DNA of 64,000 nt from Podocnemis expansa (Eukaryota; Chordata; Testudines; Podocnemididae). Shown piece by piece: positions 1 through 22,780 of the stretch. Every line of letters begins with the position of its first letter. Within the stretch, counting starts at the first letter, position 1. The position numbers were made by a program, and so were the translations under genes. The DNA is taken from contig ML681992.1 in NCBI GenBank assembly GCA_007922195.1, forward strand, positions 39,724,831 through 39,788,830. The letters are read 5' to 3'. The notes under the pieces were generated by a model. It worked only from the letters and a program-made list of their open reading frames with translations, searched no databases and was not told where the DNA came from.

Positions 1-10977
<10,977 letters not shown>

Positions 10978-12090
10978 CTGCCTGTTAAAATAGAATTATA
11001 GCATTTCTTGCGTTTATTCTAGCTGATACATCATCATAACCTGAAAGCCTCTTATTTGTAATTAAATAATCCAATCTTATGAATTACATTGACTATTTAC
11101 ATACAGTACTACTTTAATTGCACTTTTCAGCACTACTTAATCAATTTTATTTCCATTATGAAATTATATCTGATGGAACTTCATTGGTTATATTATACTA
11201 CTGGAGGTTAGCATAGCTAGTTTATTAGCCCCTTCACCTCTGAATGAGAAAGTCCTTGTTGTAATGTTTATAGTATAAGGAGAAGGATTTTTCTATTCAT
11301 TAATATTTAGCTGTCTCCTATGAAATTCTCAAAACTGGTGGCACTATTTGAACACATACATCTTTGCAATTTACATTTAAAGAAAATAATAATGCTGACT
11401 TTTGAAATGAGTTTCCCTGTATATCTGAGTCGCCAAGAAAGAGTCAGAAAAATATCTATCGTCAGTAATATACATCAAAGCACAGATGTATCATTCCAAT
11501 AATTTGGAAAAATGCATTATTTTATTTAACTGACATAGATCTCCAGACTCGTGCAACCCTTCCTTTAGCAAAACTCTGACTGACTTCAACAGGAGCCTCA
11601 TTAGAGTAAGGCCTACATTAGAGTAAGATCAAGATACATCCAGGTCTGATTTTTAAACCAGTCAGGCCTGCACTTCCATGCAAAAAATTATGGCTGTATT
11701 TTGCACTCACCAATGCATGACTGATTTTATTTTATTTTTTTTAACAATTGAGCTTTTAATATGTAAAACAGATTTAGGGCTTTTTAATGGCCTAAATTTC
11801 AAATTCACTAAAAATGATTGCATGCATGACATGGTGCTCACAACCATGATCACAAACAGAAGCTGTAGGAATTTCCAATGTGATTGAAATTGTAATTATA
11901 ATTTTTGGAACTGTGGACTTGATCTTGCATCTCTCGTTCTGTTTACTTCAGTGAGTGTTTTACTATGGCAAGCTGTGCAAGGCTGGACTCTATGCAAGTA
12001 TTTATTAAATTAAGTAATCTGAAGTGTTTGTATTTTTATTCTGTCATAAAAAATGAAGGCCTAGCAATAAAACTATGACTATCATTTGTG
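10978..12090 (+). other. ANGPTL5: ANGPTL5 3' untranslated region (inferred)
   Basis: AT-rich sequence after the stop, without transposon ends that I can recognise. The first good polyadenylation signal is at 12066, which would give a 3' UTR of about 1.1 kb. The extent is inferred from that signal only. Confidence 0.55.
12066..12071 (+). promoter_or_regulatory. Candidate ANGPTL5 polyadenylation signal AATAAA
   Basis: An exact AATAAA, the first downstream of the ANGPTL5 stop that I find on this strand. It is followed within about 25 bases by a TG-rich stretch, as expected for cleavage. Confidence 0.5.
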
Positions 12091-12795
12091 CAGTTGTTTC
12101 AGTCTGATATCCTTGTTGCACAACGTGTATTTCCATTCTTTGCCCCTCGTTTGGTTCAGTCTGAAGTAACTGTTATAAACAATGTAATTAAACCTAAGAA
12201 GGGAGCCGATGGGCCAAATTCCCCACCACGTTGCACCCTGGCCTATTATCTACATCTATGCAGAGTCAGTGTAAAACATGATCTTTCAGAAACTGTGACG
12301 GATTTGCCATGTTTTGCATCCTCTTTCCACAGATGTAGAGAACTACCTGGGAGACAAGGCAGAGGGAAATCAGGCCCTGTGGGCGTAAAGCATCACATCT
12401 AAATGCCAAGCACTTTCCAAACATTTTTAATCCAAACCTTTCAGTGGATTCTGATCTCAGTTACACTAGGAGCCTGTCACACTGTGCTGACCGCTGTATA
12501 AACAAAAAGAAAGATACATGGCAACAGATGTAGACAGACAGATGGGGGTGCAAAAGGAAACAATGAGACAATACTGATCAGCATACCAGCTGTCTAACCA
12601 GTGCGAGGTGTTTGTAGGCAACATGGAAAAAGATTTAAGGAGAGATTTGAAAGATGGCAGTGAAGGGTGGTCTTGCACAGAGAGCTCCTTTCAAGTGCAT
12701 GGGACCTTTGTGGTGAAAGCACAAGGTGCTTGTTTGAAACTGTTAACAGCCAGGTGATAAAGGCTGGGATCTTTGCATGGTGGGGTTGTGAGTTA
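12091..12795. other. Intergenic, nothing recognised
   Basis: Spacer between the ANGPTL5 3' end and the antisense CR1. No coding signal. Confidence 0.5.
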
Positions 12796-13805
12796 GCATT
12801 CATAGATGCATAGAATTTAAGGCCAGAAGTGACCAGTTGCTATCTAGTCTGATCTCCTGTATTAGCCAGACCATTCATTTTCATCCAATTACTCCAGTAA
12901 TGAGCCCAGTAGCTTGTGTTTTGGCTAAAGCATGTCTTCCAAAAAGGCATCCAGTTGAGAATATGCCACTTCCCTTTGTAATTTATTTTGATGGTTAATC
13001 AGCCTCATTTTAAAAAAAGGCTCTCTTATTTCTGATTTGAATTTCTCTAGTCTCAGCTTTCAGCCACTGGTTCTTGATGCCTTTCTCCACTAGATATGAA
13101 GATACTTATACTCTGTAATCAAGTCACAGCTCAATCTTTTTTTTTTTTTCATTTTTTTTAAACTAAACAGATTGAGCTCTTTAAAGCTGGCATGGTAAAC
13201 CATTTTCTCCAGCCCTCAAATCACTTTTTTGGCTCTTTTCTTCCCTCTCAAATTTTTCAACATCATTTTAAAAATGTGGACACCTGAACTACATGTGCTC
13301 ATCAAGGACTGATCTCAACCACCTCTCTATTTCTACTTGCACCCCCCTTTTTATATATCACAGGATTGCATTAGCCATTTTTGCCATAGGAACAAGCTCA
13401 AGTTTTGTTACGGATTCACTGTGGCTCCCTAAATCTTTTTCAGACTCCTTGCTTTTGTCATTCTGTAGGTACAAGCCACATTCCTTTTTCCTTGACACGT
13501 TTGTGCTTGTTTGTATTAAAATGCACGTTGTTTGTATGAGGCCAGGTTATCAAGCAATCCAGATCACTGTGTATGATTACCCTATGGTTGTCATTATTTA
13601 CTGTTCTGTCAGTCTTTATGTCACCTGCAAATTTATTCCCAGTGATTCTTGTATTTACTTCCATATCATGGATAAAGATATTGAAGAGTGTTCCACCTAG
13701 TAACAATCACTATGGAATCTTCCTGTAGAAGTAAGTCTATTTGATGATGATGCTGATTGACAGCTACTTTTTAAGTACTGTCAGTTAGCCCATTCTTAAT
13801 CCATT
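12796..13805 (-). mobile_element. CR1 LINE fragment, antisense, about 1 kb
   Basis: The left edge (tcatagatgcatagaattta, ggccagaagtgacc) is the CR1 3' end in reverse. Further right, the minus strand encodes pieces of the CR1 reverse transcriptase, for example LFNIFIHDMEVNTRITGNKF near 13630-13690. Several breaks; 5'-truncated, as usual for CR1. No intact ORF. Confidence 0.85.
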
Positions 13806-13811
13806 TAAAGT

Positions 13812-13987
13812 AGGGGTCTCAAACTCAAATCACCACAAGGGCCACATGAGGACTAGGATACAGGCCCGAGGGCTGCACCACTGAAACCTTTTCATACAAT
13901 GATACCAAAGTGTACTAAAAAATGAGTAACAACATAGTATATTTGTAAAAGTCAATTTATTAACTGTTTTGAAACTGTCAATGCAAT
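13812..13987. mobile_element. hAT-type element fragment (one end)
   Basis: Starts aggggtctcaaactc, a terminal motif known from hAT elements, followed by gggccacatgagg and gggctgcacc. The opposite end is not found, unless the GC-rich block ending near 15500 (gagccgcgggtaaaag) belongs to it. Confidence 0.45.
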
Positions 13988-14020
13988 AAATAAATTTGTT
14001 AGTCTTTAAGTGCCACAGGA
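13988..14020 (+). repeat. Penelope-type tail fragment
   Basis: aaataaatttgttagtcttt then aagtgccacagga: a short piece of the tail repeat, cut off by the hAT element that starts at 14021. Confidence 0.6.
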
Positions 14021-15023
14021 CTAGGGTTCCCAGATACCAAAGCATGGAAAGGAGGAAAGGGAAGTACAAAAAGGAGGAAATTGGAGGACATGGAGAAAAT
14101 GTAGTATTAATATAAGTATCATTACCATATTATGTCATGGAAAATGGGTAATGATCAATGAATGCAACATTATAACTGCTCAATGTCATATTTTTTTGAA
14201 TTATTTTAAAATAAAAGAATTACCAGAATATTTTCTTTTACTGAAAAATGGACTGCTTTCAGTCAAAACAAACAAACAAACAAGCAAACAAACTGAATTT
14301 GCAAATATATAATCTTGAAAAGCACCTAAAAACAATTAAAAAGGCAGTTAACTTGCCTCTCATTTTTCATTTTCCATAGCAGCCCATTTTCTCAATTTAG
14401 CCCTTTCATAGGGAGTAAAAAGACAAAAATTTAAAAAGCTTAGCATGGGTTTCAAACCCGTGATTAACCAGAGGGTCAAGGGTTTGAAACCCATGCTAAG
14501 CTTTTTAAATTTTTGTCTTTTTGCTCCCTATGAAAGGGCTAAATTAGGAAAAAATATGGGGCCAGTAATAAAATGAACAAAAATAAAGTACACTATAAAT
14601 GAAATTATTAACAGAGTTCAATTAAGTTAAACAAATAAAGGGGCACATTTGAATTGGATACAAACAATATAGGACAAATTTGACTGTAAAATGGGCTGCT
14701 GTGGAAAATGAAAAATGAGAGGTGAGTTAACTGCCTTTTTAATTTTTTTTAGGTGCTTCTTACTGAGGCGTGGTTTGTGTTGAACTGTAATTGGGCTGTG
14801 TGTGTATGTGACCACCTCCAAGCTCACCACTGCAAGCCTCTGCTGCTGGGGGAAGGTCCCTCTGCTGGATTGGGAAGCTTGGCTGTTACAGGGCTTTTTT
14901 TTTTTTTTTTTTTTAAACATTTTGCTCATCAGAAAGGAAAAGCCAGACAAAAATCAACTATTTTTAGAATGCCTGCCAGACGGAGGACATGTCCTCCTTT
15001 TTCCAGATGTCTGGTAACCCTGC
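14021..15023. mobile_element. hAT-type element with large inverted repeat
   Basis: Ends are tagggttcccagata and, inverted, tctggtaaccctg. The flanks CCACAGGA (14013-14020) and CCACAGGG (15024-15031) look like an 8-bp target duplication with one change. The interior holds gaggacatgg/ggaggacatgtcctcc and a long inverted repeat: an inner near-perfect arm pair at 14394-14468 and 14473-14545 and an outer pair at about 14318-14393 and 14690-14757. The right outer arm is displaced by about 145 bases of unrelated AT-rich sequence. No transposase frame. Confidence 0.6.
14394..14545. repeat. Long hairpin inside the hAT element
   Basis: The left arm (tttagccctttcataggg to catgggtttcaaacccgtg) is matched almost base for base by the right arm (gtttgaaacccatgctaag to cctatgaaagggctaaat). 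The loop is a few bases with gattaaccagagg. Near identity implies a recent or corrected duplication. Confidence 0.85.
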
Positions 15024-15540
15024 CCACAGGGCTGTAACTAGGCATCCCCTCCTTGCTGCAATCTAGCGGCCAGGTGAAGCACCCTCCCTCCGCCCTCGCC
15101 ACTTTCTGCTGGCAGCCAGGGGAAGGACCCCCCCACCACATTGTGGAAGCCACCTGGCTTCCCTTCTTTACCACGTTCTACGGATGGCCAGGGCAAGCAC
15201 CCCTAGAGCCCCCCAACCCTCCCTCCACTCCCAGACCCTCTTCTTTGAGCCTCCCCCTACACCTGAGCCTTGTCCAGAGACAGCCTGCTCCAACAGCTTG
15301 TCTCCTAGCTGCAAGGTGAGTGGTGGGCCTCCCAGGTGGCAGGGGCTGATGACGTTGTGAGGGGGGGGTCTCATGATCCAGTGTGGCTGGCCCTGCCCCT
15401 GGAAGCCCTGCCCATGCGGAGCTCCCAAACAGCAGAGGTGCTCCGCAGTTGAGAAGCCCCACTGGATGCTTTTGAGCCGCGGGTAAAAGTGGATAAGCAT
15501 CCCCCTCCATTCTACCTTACCTTTGCCGCTGTACTAGGAT
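15024..15540. other. GC-rich block, unassigned
   Basis: GC-rich sequence abruptly flanked by AT-rich DNA. Frames on both strands are open but low in complexity (Pro, Gly and Ser rich) and look non-coding. It may be the interior of a DNA transposon. Confidence 0.35.
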
Positions 15541-16502
15541 GAGCTGTTAGCCGGTGCTGTTCCCATTCTTTATTGTGACTTTTTGGCCATCTAACATACT
15601 CTTCTAAAAGAATTTTCAATTTTCATTCATTGTTTTCTATGTAAATATTTCCTGTCAGTTTTGCTCATAGCCTTTAGGAAATTAGCCCAGTTGAACTATC
15701 AAAGGCATATATTACTGCTTGGGACAGTGAGACATCTTAATAGTATAAGAGAAATGAGTGACTCTAAATAAAATGTGTTCTAAATATATATCCCTTGCCC
15801 ATTTTTCTTCCACATAGCTAAAATAGAGAATTAAGAGGCACAAAACTGATTTCAGTGATTTGTGTTGAATATTTAAAATTGGTGACTAGTAACCATACCA
15901 AAGTTTTTTGGCAGCTGGATGTTTAAAGCCTGTGACCAAATGGCTATCAGCCTACATACTGACTTGTTTCTCCTCAACAGGAAGTAAACTACATTTGTAG
16001 GTTATGACAAATTCAGAGAAACCAACTTTAACATTCCAAGTCAAATGAAGCTTGGTAACGATCTTTAATATCTGTTCCAGGAATGACAGTCCAGGCTATA
16101 AAAATAATCTTTAAAGGACATGTAGTTTATGCTGCCATGAACAAATGGACTTAAATTGGTAAATCTAATTTCAATGAATGTCAATATTTTTGACCCAATT
16201 TTTGCTTGGTTCAATTACATAAATAAATGACAACAGAGTTTCTATAGCAACAAGGTAGCTTGAATACATCTGACGTGGCAGTGCAGAGTTTAGTGTGTGT
16301 TAAACATCTGGAAATAACAGTATAATCAAGGACATTTTATATTCCGCTCAGGCAGACTACTTCCTGAACAGTAAAATGTTTGCAAAATTACTTGGATCAC
16401 TAGTATCTTTTCTTTGCTGTAAATTCAGGCATTCAAAAATATTTTTTAATTATCTTATGTATTCCACTAGAGTGAATTTATGTTTAAGACTTTATTGGTA
16501 GC

Positions 16503-16551
<49 letters not shown>

Positions 16552-16561
16552 NNNNNNNNNN

Positions 16562-16610
<49 letters not shown>

Positions 16611-17888
16611 TTCATAATGAAGTTATGCAAATTATAATGACACTTCAGTATTTTTGCCCAACATTTTATAGCACATTTACCTGTCCCTAATGAAATGTTA
16701 TAACAAAAGAACTACAGCTGTAAACATAAATTAAAATTTAACAAATACATTTTGCAATGCAGAATTATTTTTTTTAAAAACTTATTTATTTTCAATAATT
16801 TGCACTCAGTTTCCCAATTATGTGATGTCATTACTGACAGCTAATGTAATGTATTGTTCATTATTAATTAGTTTTTATCAAAGTGACATTCAGAGATCCT
16901 AACAATATTGAGTGTGCTATTAAGTTTGGTGCTATACAAACATGTAGTAAGAGAAGATCACTACTGTGAAGACCTTGTAATAAAAGATGCCCCTCAAATT
17001 ATTTCAGGTGCAGATGGGAAGTTACATTTAAAGAAACTTGACCTGATGTTTCTTTTCTGTTACTTTTGCAGAACTTTTCCTGTTTGTCTGACAATATGTT
17101 GACACAAAGCCACACACAGGGCTAACACTGAGGTGAAAGTGTTACACTATGATATTGTCTGCCCTCCATGTTACTGAGGAGGCACAAGATGCAACATGGC
17201 CTAACAGTGACATAGCGAGGGTGTCCAGGACCCACTGGTGCCTGTGAGGCCAGCCTCACATTTGTGCTTCCCTGGGTGCCCCATGCCATCCTATGCCTCG
17301 TAGCCTCCCTGACCCAGCACCCCATACAGTCCAGCCCCCAGAGGCCTGGCTGCCCATTGCTCGCAACCATTGCTATACCACTGTGTCCTGATAAGGCTAG
17401 GGGGTATAGTAAAATGGGTTTCCTGGGGGACTGATTGTTAACACATTAGCACAAATCAGCATTCCCAGTCTCCCAGCAGAGCGGAAGTGGTGACTAAGGG
17501 ATCTAAGTACACCTTCCTACTGGGATTTGCAGTCGACAGAGGAATGGATGAACAGATGAAGCTCCACACCTCAAGAAAGTGGTTGAGTCCACCTGAGTCT
17601 CAGTTAAAGTCTTCAACCACCAAAATCTATAGTCTGCTGAGTCAAAAGAGCAGAATAAATTTGTGTGCCTATATTTTCCCTTCAATTTTCTCCATTGCCT
17701 AAGTTCTTCCATTGGCCCATAAGATTTTGTACATTTTGGGTTTTATTTTGATAAAAGGCTGTGCTCAGTGGATAGTTTGCAGATTGGATTGGATCACAGC
17801 AATGGGAGAGCTCACAACCAGTTATCTGGCTCAGCTTGCTGGGCAAACTGATTTTGCCATAAAGACCATTCAAAACTTAGTGGTATCA
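15541..17888. other. Intergenic, mostly single-copy AT-rich
   Basis: No gene or transposon end recognised apart from the CA repeat at 16505-16609. A moderately GC-rich patch lies at 17170-17370. Confidence 0.5.
16505..16609. repeat. CA microsatellite containing a 10-N assembly gap
   Basis: (CA)n runs on both sides of ten Ns at 16552-16561. The true length of the array is unknown. Confidence 0.95.
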
Positions 17889-18435
17889 GTAAAACAAGCA
17901 AGAAGTCATATGGCACTCAAAGACTAACAAATTTATTTATTGCATGAGCTTTTGTGGTAGAAAATCCCTCTTCGTCAGATGCTTTGAAGATGGGGGAACT
18001 TACAGAATAGTAGGTAATAAATGCAGAGAAGTGTAAGTCATGGGAACAAGTAACACTGTAACAGCAAATCAAAGCAATTGTTAACATTCAAACACTGGAA
18101 AACAGCACATAGGTGAGGTCAAATTACCTGTTATAATGGGAAAAGAAGTTACCTACATCCCTCAAGCTTCCATCCAAAACACACCACACGATCCATTGTC
18201 TACAGCCAAGCCCTAAGCTATAACCACATTTGCTCTGATACCTCTCACAGATAGACACCTTCAGGATCTCTATCAAGCATTCTTACAACTACAGTACCCA
18301 CCTGCAGAAGTAAGAAAACAGATTGACAGAGCCAGGCGGTACCCCAAAGTCAACTGCTACAAGAGAAGCCCAAGAAAGAAAACAACAGAACACCACTGGT
18401 CATTACATACTACCCCTATGTTAGACCACTACAAT

Positions 18436-19216
18436 AGTTCAACAAGGATAAGTGTAAAATCCTGCACTTGGGACGAAAAAACCCCATGCACTGCTACAGG
18501 CTGGGGAGTGATCAGCTAAATAGCAGCACTGGAGAAAAGGACCTGGGAGTCATGGTGGATGGGAAGCTGGATATGAGTCAGCAGTGTGCTCTTGCTGCCA
18601 AAAAGGCCAATGGCATACTGGGCTGCATCAGAAGAAGTGTTACCAGCAGATCAAGGGATGTGATCATTCCCCTCTATTCTGCACTAGTGAGGCCACATCT
18701 GGAATACTGTGTCCAGTTTTGGGCTCCCCACTACAAAAAGGACATGGACAAATTAGAGAGAGTCCAGAGGAGGGCAACCAAAATGATCAAAGGGCTGGAG
18801 CACAAGCCCTATGAAGAAAGACTGAAGGAACTAGGCTTATTTAGCCTGCAGAAGAGAAGACTGAGGGGGGATTTGATAGCAACCTTCAACTACTTGAAGG
18901 GTTGCTCCAAGGAGGAGGGAGCTCAACTGTTCTCGGTAGTAACAGAGGGCAGAACGAGAAGCAATGGTTTCAAGTTACAGCTGGGGCGGTCCAGGCTGGA
19001 TATTAGGAAAAACTTCCTTACTAGGCGAGTGGTGAAGCAGTGGAATAAGTTGCCTAGGGAGGTGGTGGAATCTCCATCTCTGGAGGTGTTCAAGTCCCAG
19101 CTGGACAAAACACTGACTGGGATGATCTAATGGGAGTGGTCCTGCTTTTTTTGGCAGGGGGTTGGACTAGATGACCTTGTGGGGTCCCTTCCAACCCTAT
19201 GATTCTATGATTCGAT
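18436..19216 (+). mobile_element. CR1 LINE 3' fragment, sense
   Basis: Starts within the reverse transcriptase and runs to the CR1 3' end. The end carries gggggttggactagatgacc and the short direct repeats attctatg and attcgat that terminate CR1. It is inserted in the Penelope-like remnant and is much better preserved than its host, so it is the younger insertion. Confidence 0.92.
18468..19130 (+). CDS. CR1 reverse transcriptase C-terminal fragment
   Basis: Open frame of 220 codons, a 5'-truncated piece of CR1 ORF2 after the catalytic palm. Segments such as [52 protein letters not shown] and [20 protein letters not shown] are characteristic of the CR1 thumb and C-terminal region. It lacks the endonuclease and the catalytic YADD block, so it is not functional. 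Its unbroken frame suggests a fairly recent insertion. The frame actually continues upstream of the first ATG to about 18436. Confidence 0.88.
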   Translation: MGRKNPMHCYRLGSDQLNSSTGEKDLGVMVDGKLDMSQQCALAAKKANGILGCIRRSVTSRSRDVIIPLYSALVRPHLEYCVQFWAPHYKKDMDKLERVQRRATKMIKGLEHKPYEERLKELGLFSLQKRRLRGDLIATFNYLKGCSKEEGAQLFSVVTEGRTRSNGFKLQLGRSRLDIRKNFLTRRVVKQWNKLPREVVESPSLEVFKSQLDKTLTGMI

Positions 19217-20356
19217 CTTTAAGGACTTACAGCCTGTTCTAAAAGATGATTCCTCACTCTCTCAAGCCTAGGCAGACAGACCTCTCCTTGCCTACAGACA
19301 GCCCCCTAACCTTAAAACAGACACCAGCAAATACAGCCCTGACAACAGAACCATTAAAGCAGGCACATACCCTTGCAACAAACCACGCTGCCAACTTTGC
19401 CCACATATCTGCACAAAAGACACCATCACAGGACTAATCAAGCCAGCTACTCCATCAGGGTTTCATTCATCTGCTCATCCACCAATGTGATTTAGGCATT
19501 TCATTCTATAATAAATTGGACAAATCAAAGCTTCAAAGAAAAACTGCAGAACTGGAACTTATATGCAGATTTGACACCATTGCCTCAGGGCTAAATAGGG
19601 ACTACAGTTTTTTTTTCTCAATGCAACAGGTGATTTGACCTCACCTTCCTCTATATGCTGTTTCCCATTGTTCAAATTTTAACAACTGCTTTGATTTGCT
19701 GTAACAGTCTGACCAGATCCTATGACTTACACTTCCCTGCATTTATTTTCTTCCCATCCTGTAACTTCTCCAACTTCAAGAGTCTGACAAAGTAGGATTT
19801 TCTCCCGTGAAAGCTCATGCAATAAATAAATTTGTTAGTTTTTAAAAGTGCCATAGGACTCCTTGTTTAGTCTTATAATAAACTGACCAGCAGATGGCAG
19901 CACAACCACACAAATTACTAATTAGAGTACACGCTCAGACCAAGCAACTGGTTTAAGATGGAATGGATGACTGCAGGGACAGGCTCCTGAGCAACACTAA
20001 TAAGTGGGAAATAAAGGAGAGGAAACACAACACGAAAATTAATAAATTATTTTGTGTATCTTTATAAGTAGCAATGATGGGAATCAATATATTTTAGGCC
20101 TGGAATTTTGCGTCTAGGGACTTTGTATGTATCTTGGTCTTAAACCAGAGGCAATGCTAAGGGGCCCCTTGCATGGGCTATAGACATTGCAAATTTTTCT
20201 GAGTCCTCCTACTCCCATGGCCACCCCTCCCAGCACAAGTTCAAACATCACACATGTCAAGCAGAAGGGAGAAGTTTGCAACTGCAGTCACACAGGACTG
20301 CAAAACCTTAAGGTAAATGGAGGCTGGGCAACATCTCATGTCTGCTGTTCACAAAG

Positions 20357-20622
20357 TCACCTTCCTCTATAGATTGTTTCCCAGTGTTTGAATCTTAACA
20401 ACTGCTTTGATTTGCTGTTACAGTATGACCTGATCCCATGACTTACACTTCCCTGCATTTATTTTCCTCCCATTCTGTAAGTTCCCCCATCTTCAAAGCG
20501 TCTGACGAAGTGGGATCTTCTTCCACAAAAACTCATGCAATAAATAAATGTGTTAGTCTTTAAGTGCCCCAGGACTCTTTGCTTGTTTCTTAGAACAAGA
20601 CTAACACTGCTACCCCTTTGAG
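20357..20622 (+). repeat. Penelope-type tail, separate copy
   Basis: Matches the tail at 19632-19872 (gctttgatttgctgttacag, tcttcaaagcgtctgacgaa, aaataaatgtgttagtcttt) and continues into agactaacactgctacccc. Only the tail is present, consistent with a 5'-truncated insertion. Confidence 0.7.
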
Positions 20623-21270
20623 ACTTCACAAAGTCAGTACCTTGGTGTGTGGGGTTCCTGGGCTGCAGCCTGCCAGCTGACTCACACAGAGGCTACTGGC
20701 TCAGGGGTCTGCTGAAGACACTGGGGCACAGCGATTGACAGGGAGGCAATCAGGATCCTCATTGGTGAAAATGCACGGTTCAACCATGAGTCATGACTGT
20801 GGGTTTGAGCTTCCCCCCACTCTGTGTCAACAAAGAGCAGAGCTGGAGCATGATGGTGGGTGAATGTTTGGTAAGCTGAATTCTCCCTGAGACCACAGCA
20901 GCCCTCTTCCTCAGCTCCCCAGCTGCCACACCAAACTCTCCCCTCTCTCTCCACCTCCTCAAGTGTCCAGCGACCAGGTTTCCCTGGCTGGCTCCCATGC
21001 ACTATCTCTTCAAAAGAAACTTGCAGCCTTGTCAGGATGTATCTGTATTCTGTAATCAGGCCACAACTAAAAACAGCAGCCAAGGTAATTATGCCCCTAT
21101 AACACAGGATCGCCTCAATTTTATGTCTAGCCCATGTCAGATTGGGAAGAGGCTGGTGCCACCCTTGACTTAAACCAAACTTTTAAAAGTAACCTGCATA
21201 GATATCTGAAATGACACCTTAAATTGGAATTTCAGAAATATAAGAATGAAAAACACTGAGTTATTTAAAA
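20623..21270. other. Unassigned, moderately GC-rich
   Basis: A minus-strand frame of 133 codons lies at 20682-21083. It has no domain I recognise and no clear splice context, so I do not call it a gene. Confidence 0.4.
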
Positions 21271-21277
21271 CAAGCTG

Positions 21278-21827
21278 AACTCCCCAACAATCAGCCAGGG
21301 AACCCTGGTGGGGCTGCACTCCCCAACAGCCAGCCAGGGAACCTGGTGGGAAACACAGCCCCACCAGGGTTTCCTGTCTGTCTATAAGGGAATGCAGCCA
21401 CACTGGGGTTCCCTGGCTGGCTGTTGGGGATCACAGCCCTGGTAGGGAAAGTGCCCACCCAAGGTATCCCTCGCCCAACTGGGGAATGGATTGCCGCCAG
21501 GAGAATTTCTCCCCAGTGGGAAATGGAGTCCATCGGTGGAATCTCTCCCCAGGTGGAGAAGGGAGCTCACCAGGGGCACCTCTCCCATGGTGGGGAAACC
21601 AGCCCCACTGGGGGTATCCCTGCCATTATTTTGAAAAAAGCCAATGCCGTGGCTTGGAATGGCTTTTTTCAAAATAACTATTTCAAAAGAATTGCTCTTT
21701 TAGGTTTAGTTATTTCCAAAAAACACTTCATTTTTGGGGGAAAAAAGCACTTATTTTGGAATAACTAAATGCCTGCATGGACATGAAAAAGTTTTTTGAA
21801 ATAAGCCTCCTTAGTAGACATACCCTA
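21278..21827. mobile_element. Harbinger-like derivative with GC-rich foldback core
   Basis: The right end (agtagacataccc, 21814-21827) and the adjacent ttttgaaataa-type palindromes place it with the Harbinger MITEs. The left half is GC-rich and folds back: 21320-21342 (tccccaacagccagccaggg) pairs with 21407-21430, and a third partial unit starts at 21282. The left terminus was not found. Confidence 0.5.
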
Positions 21828-22199
21828 TGTGTGTACCATCTTTGTATCGTAAGCTACAGACGTGTGATATTTCTGTATCTAAAACTTGTACTGTGCTCCT
21901 GATGACAATGCCTATAGTTTAGCCTCAGCACTGGTCAGCCTGGTGAAAGCCAATTAAGAACCATCAGTTATACAATGATAGACAAAGGGAAAGAATCCAC
22001 AAGCTATGCCCAGTGAGTCAGGATATGTGGGAACACGGCTATGGACAGGACTCTGAGGCTTTTCCATGTGATATGGTTGTGTTTAGGACAAAGGAAATAC
22101 AAGTCTCATGACAGAAACTATAAAATGCAGCTTCGCTATCTCCATCTTGTCTTCAGTCCTCTTCCCTTCCTCTTGATCAGTTAGTCTATGTCTTACAGG

Positions 22200-22325
22200 T
22201 TCCACAAGGGTAGTCATGTTAGTCTGTTTACAGCAAAAACAAGGGTCTTGTGGCACCTTGAAGACTAACAAATTTCTTCGGACATAAGCTTTTATGGGCT
22301 GCAACTCACTTTGTCTGATGCAGCA
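22200..22325 (-). repeat. Penelope-type tail, antisense
   Basis: Reverse of the tail repeat: the complement reads gcttatgtccgaagaaattt, then gttagtcttcaaggtgccac and agactaacatgactaccc. Confidence 0.7.
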
Positions 22326-22399
22326 GAGAAATAGAAGGATTTAGTTAGATTTAAGATGCTTGGTATTGATTAACTGACTTGTCTTAAGGCAGATTCTTA

Positions 22400-22780
22400 G
22401 GCTGTGTTCACACACAGGGGGTTATTTCGATACGGTTGTTTCGAAACAACTTGTATCAAAATAACACTTTATTTCAAAATAACTTAATTCGAATTAACAG
22501 TTTGTTAATTCGAATTAAGGAAAAAAGCTCAAAGCGAAATAGCAGGTTCAGGCAACAGTTATTTCAAAACAAGTCACAGTTGTTTCGAAACAACACATTC
22601 GCACGGCGTTCTTTCGAAACAATCGTTTTGAAACAACATTGTTTCATCCCCGCATGGGATTTAACTTGTTTCGAAACAACGCCGTTGTTTCGAAACAACC
22701 GTGCGTCGTGTGAACAGCCTAAATCTTATTTTGAAACAACCTCTGTTGTTTGAAAATAAGAGGGCTGTGTGAACACAGCC
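22400..22780. mobile_element. Harbinger-type MITE, GTTCACAC subfamily
   Basis: Element of 381 bases with a perfect terminal inverted repeat: GGCTGTGTTCACAC on the left, GTGTGAACACAGCC on the right. The left flank is TTA; the right flank is ACA, so one copy of the target duplication has decayed or is absent. The interior has TTTCGAAA and TTAATTCGAATTAA palindromes. The TIR differs from the GTCCACAC subfamily. Confidence 0.85.

Larger units (their letters stand above)
18140..19620 (+). pseudogene. Penelope-like reverse transcriptase, broken
   Basis: Two coding segments, about 18140-18435 and 19217-19620, separated by a CR1. In-frame stops are present in both and the endonuclease core is deleted, so it cannot encode an active enzyme. 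Penelope reverse transcriptases normally combine this domain with a C-terminal GIY-YIG nuclease. Confidence 0.55.
17889..19872 (+). mobile_element. Penelope-like retroelement remnant with inverted tails
   Basis: A reverse copy of the tail (17889-18135) and a forward copy (19632-19872) flank a decayed coding part. Before the CR1 insertion the frame reads QYPPAEVRKQIDRARRYPK; after it come LAYRQPPNLK and PCNKPRCQLCPHICTKDTIT, the conserved end of Penelope reverse transcriptases leading to the GIY-YIG region. The GIY-YIG core itself is missing: the sequence jumps from FICSSTNV to a later segment (KTAELELICRFDTIASGLN). Family assignment rests on these motifs from memory. Confidence 0.65.

Noticed and set aside
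20682..21083. Minus-strand open frame of 133 codons
   Set aside because: Starts with a plausible hydrophobic stretch but has no recognised family, no splice context and no neighbour support.
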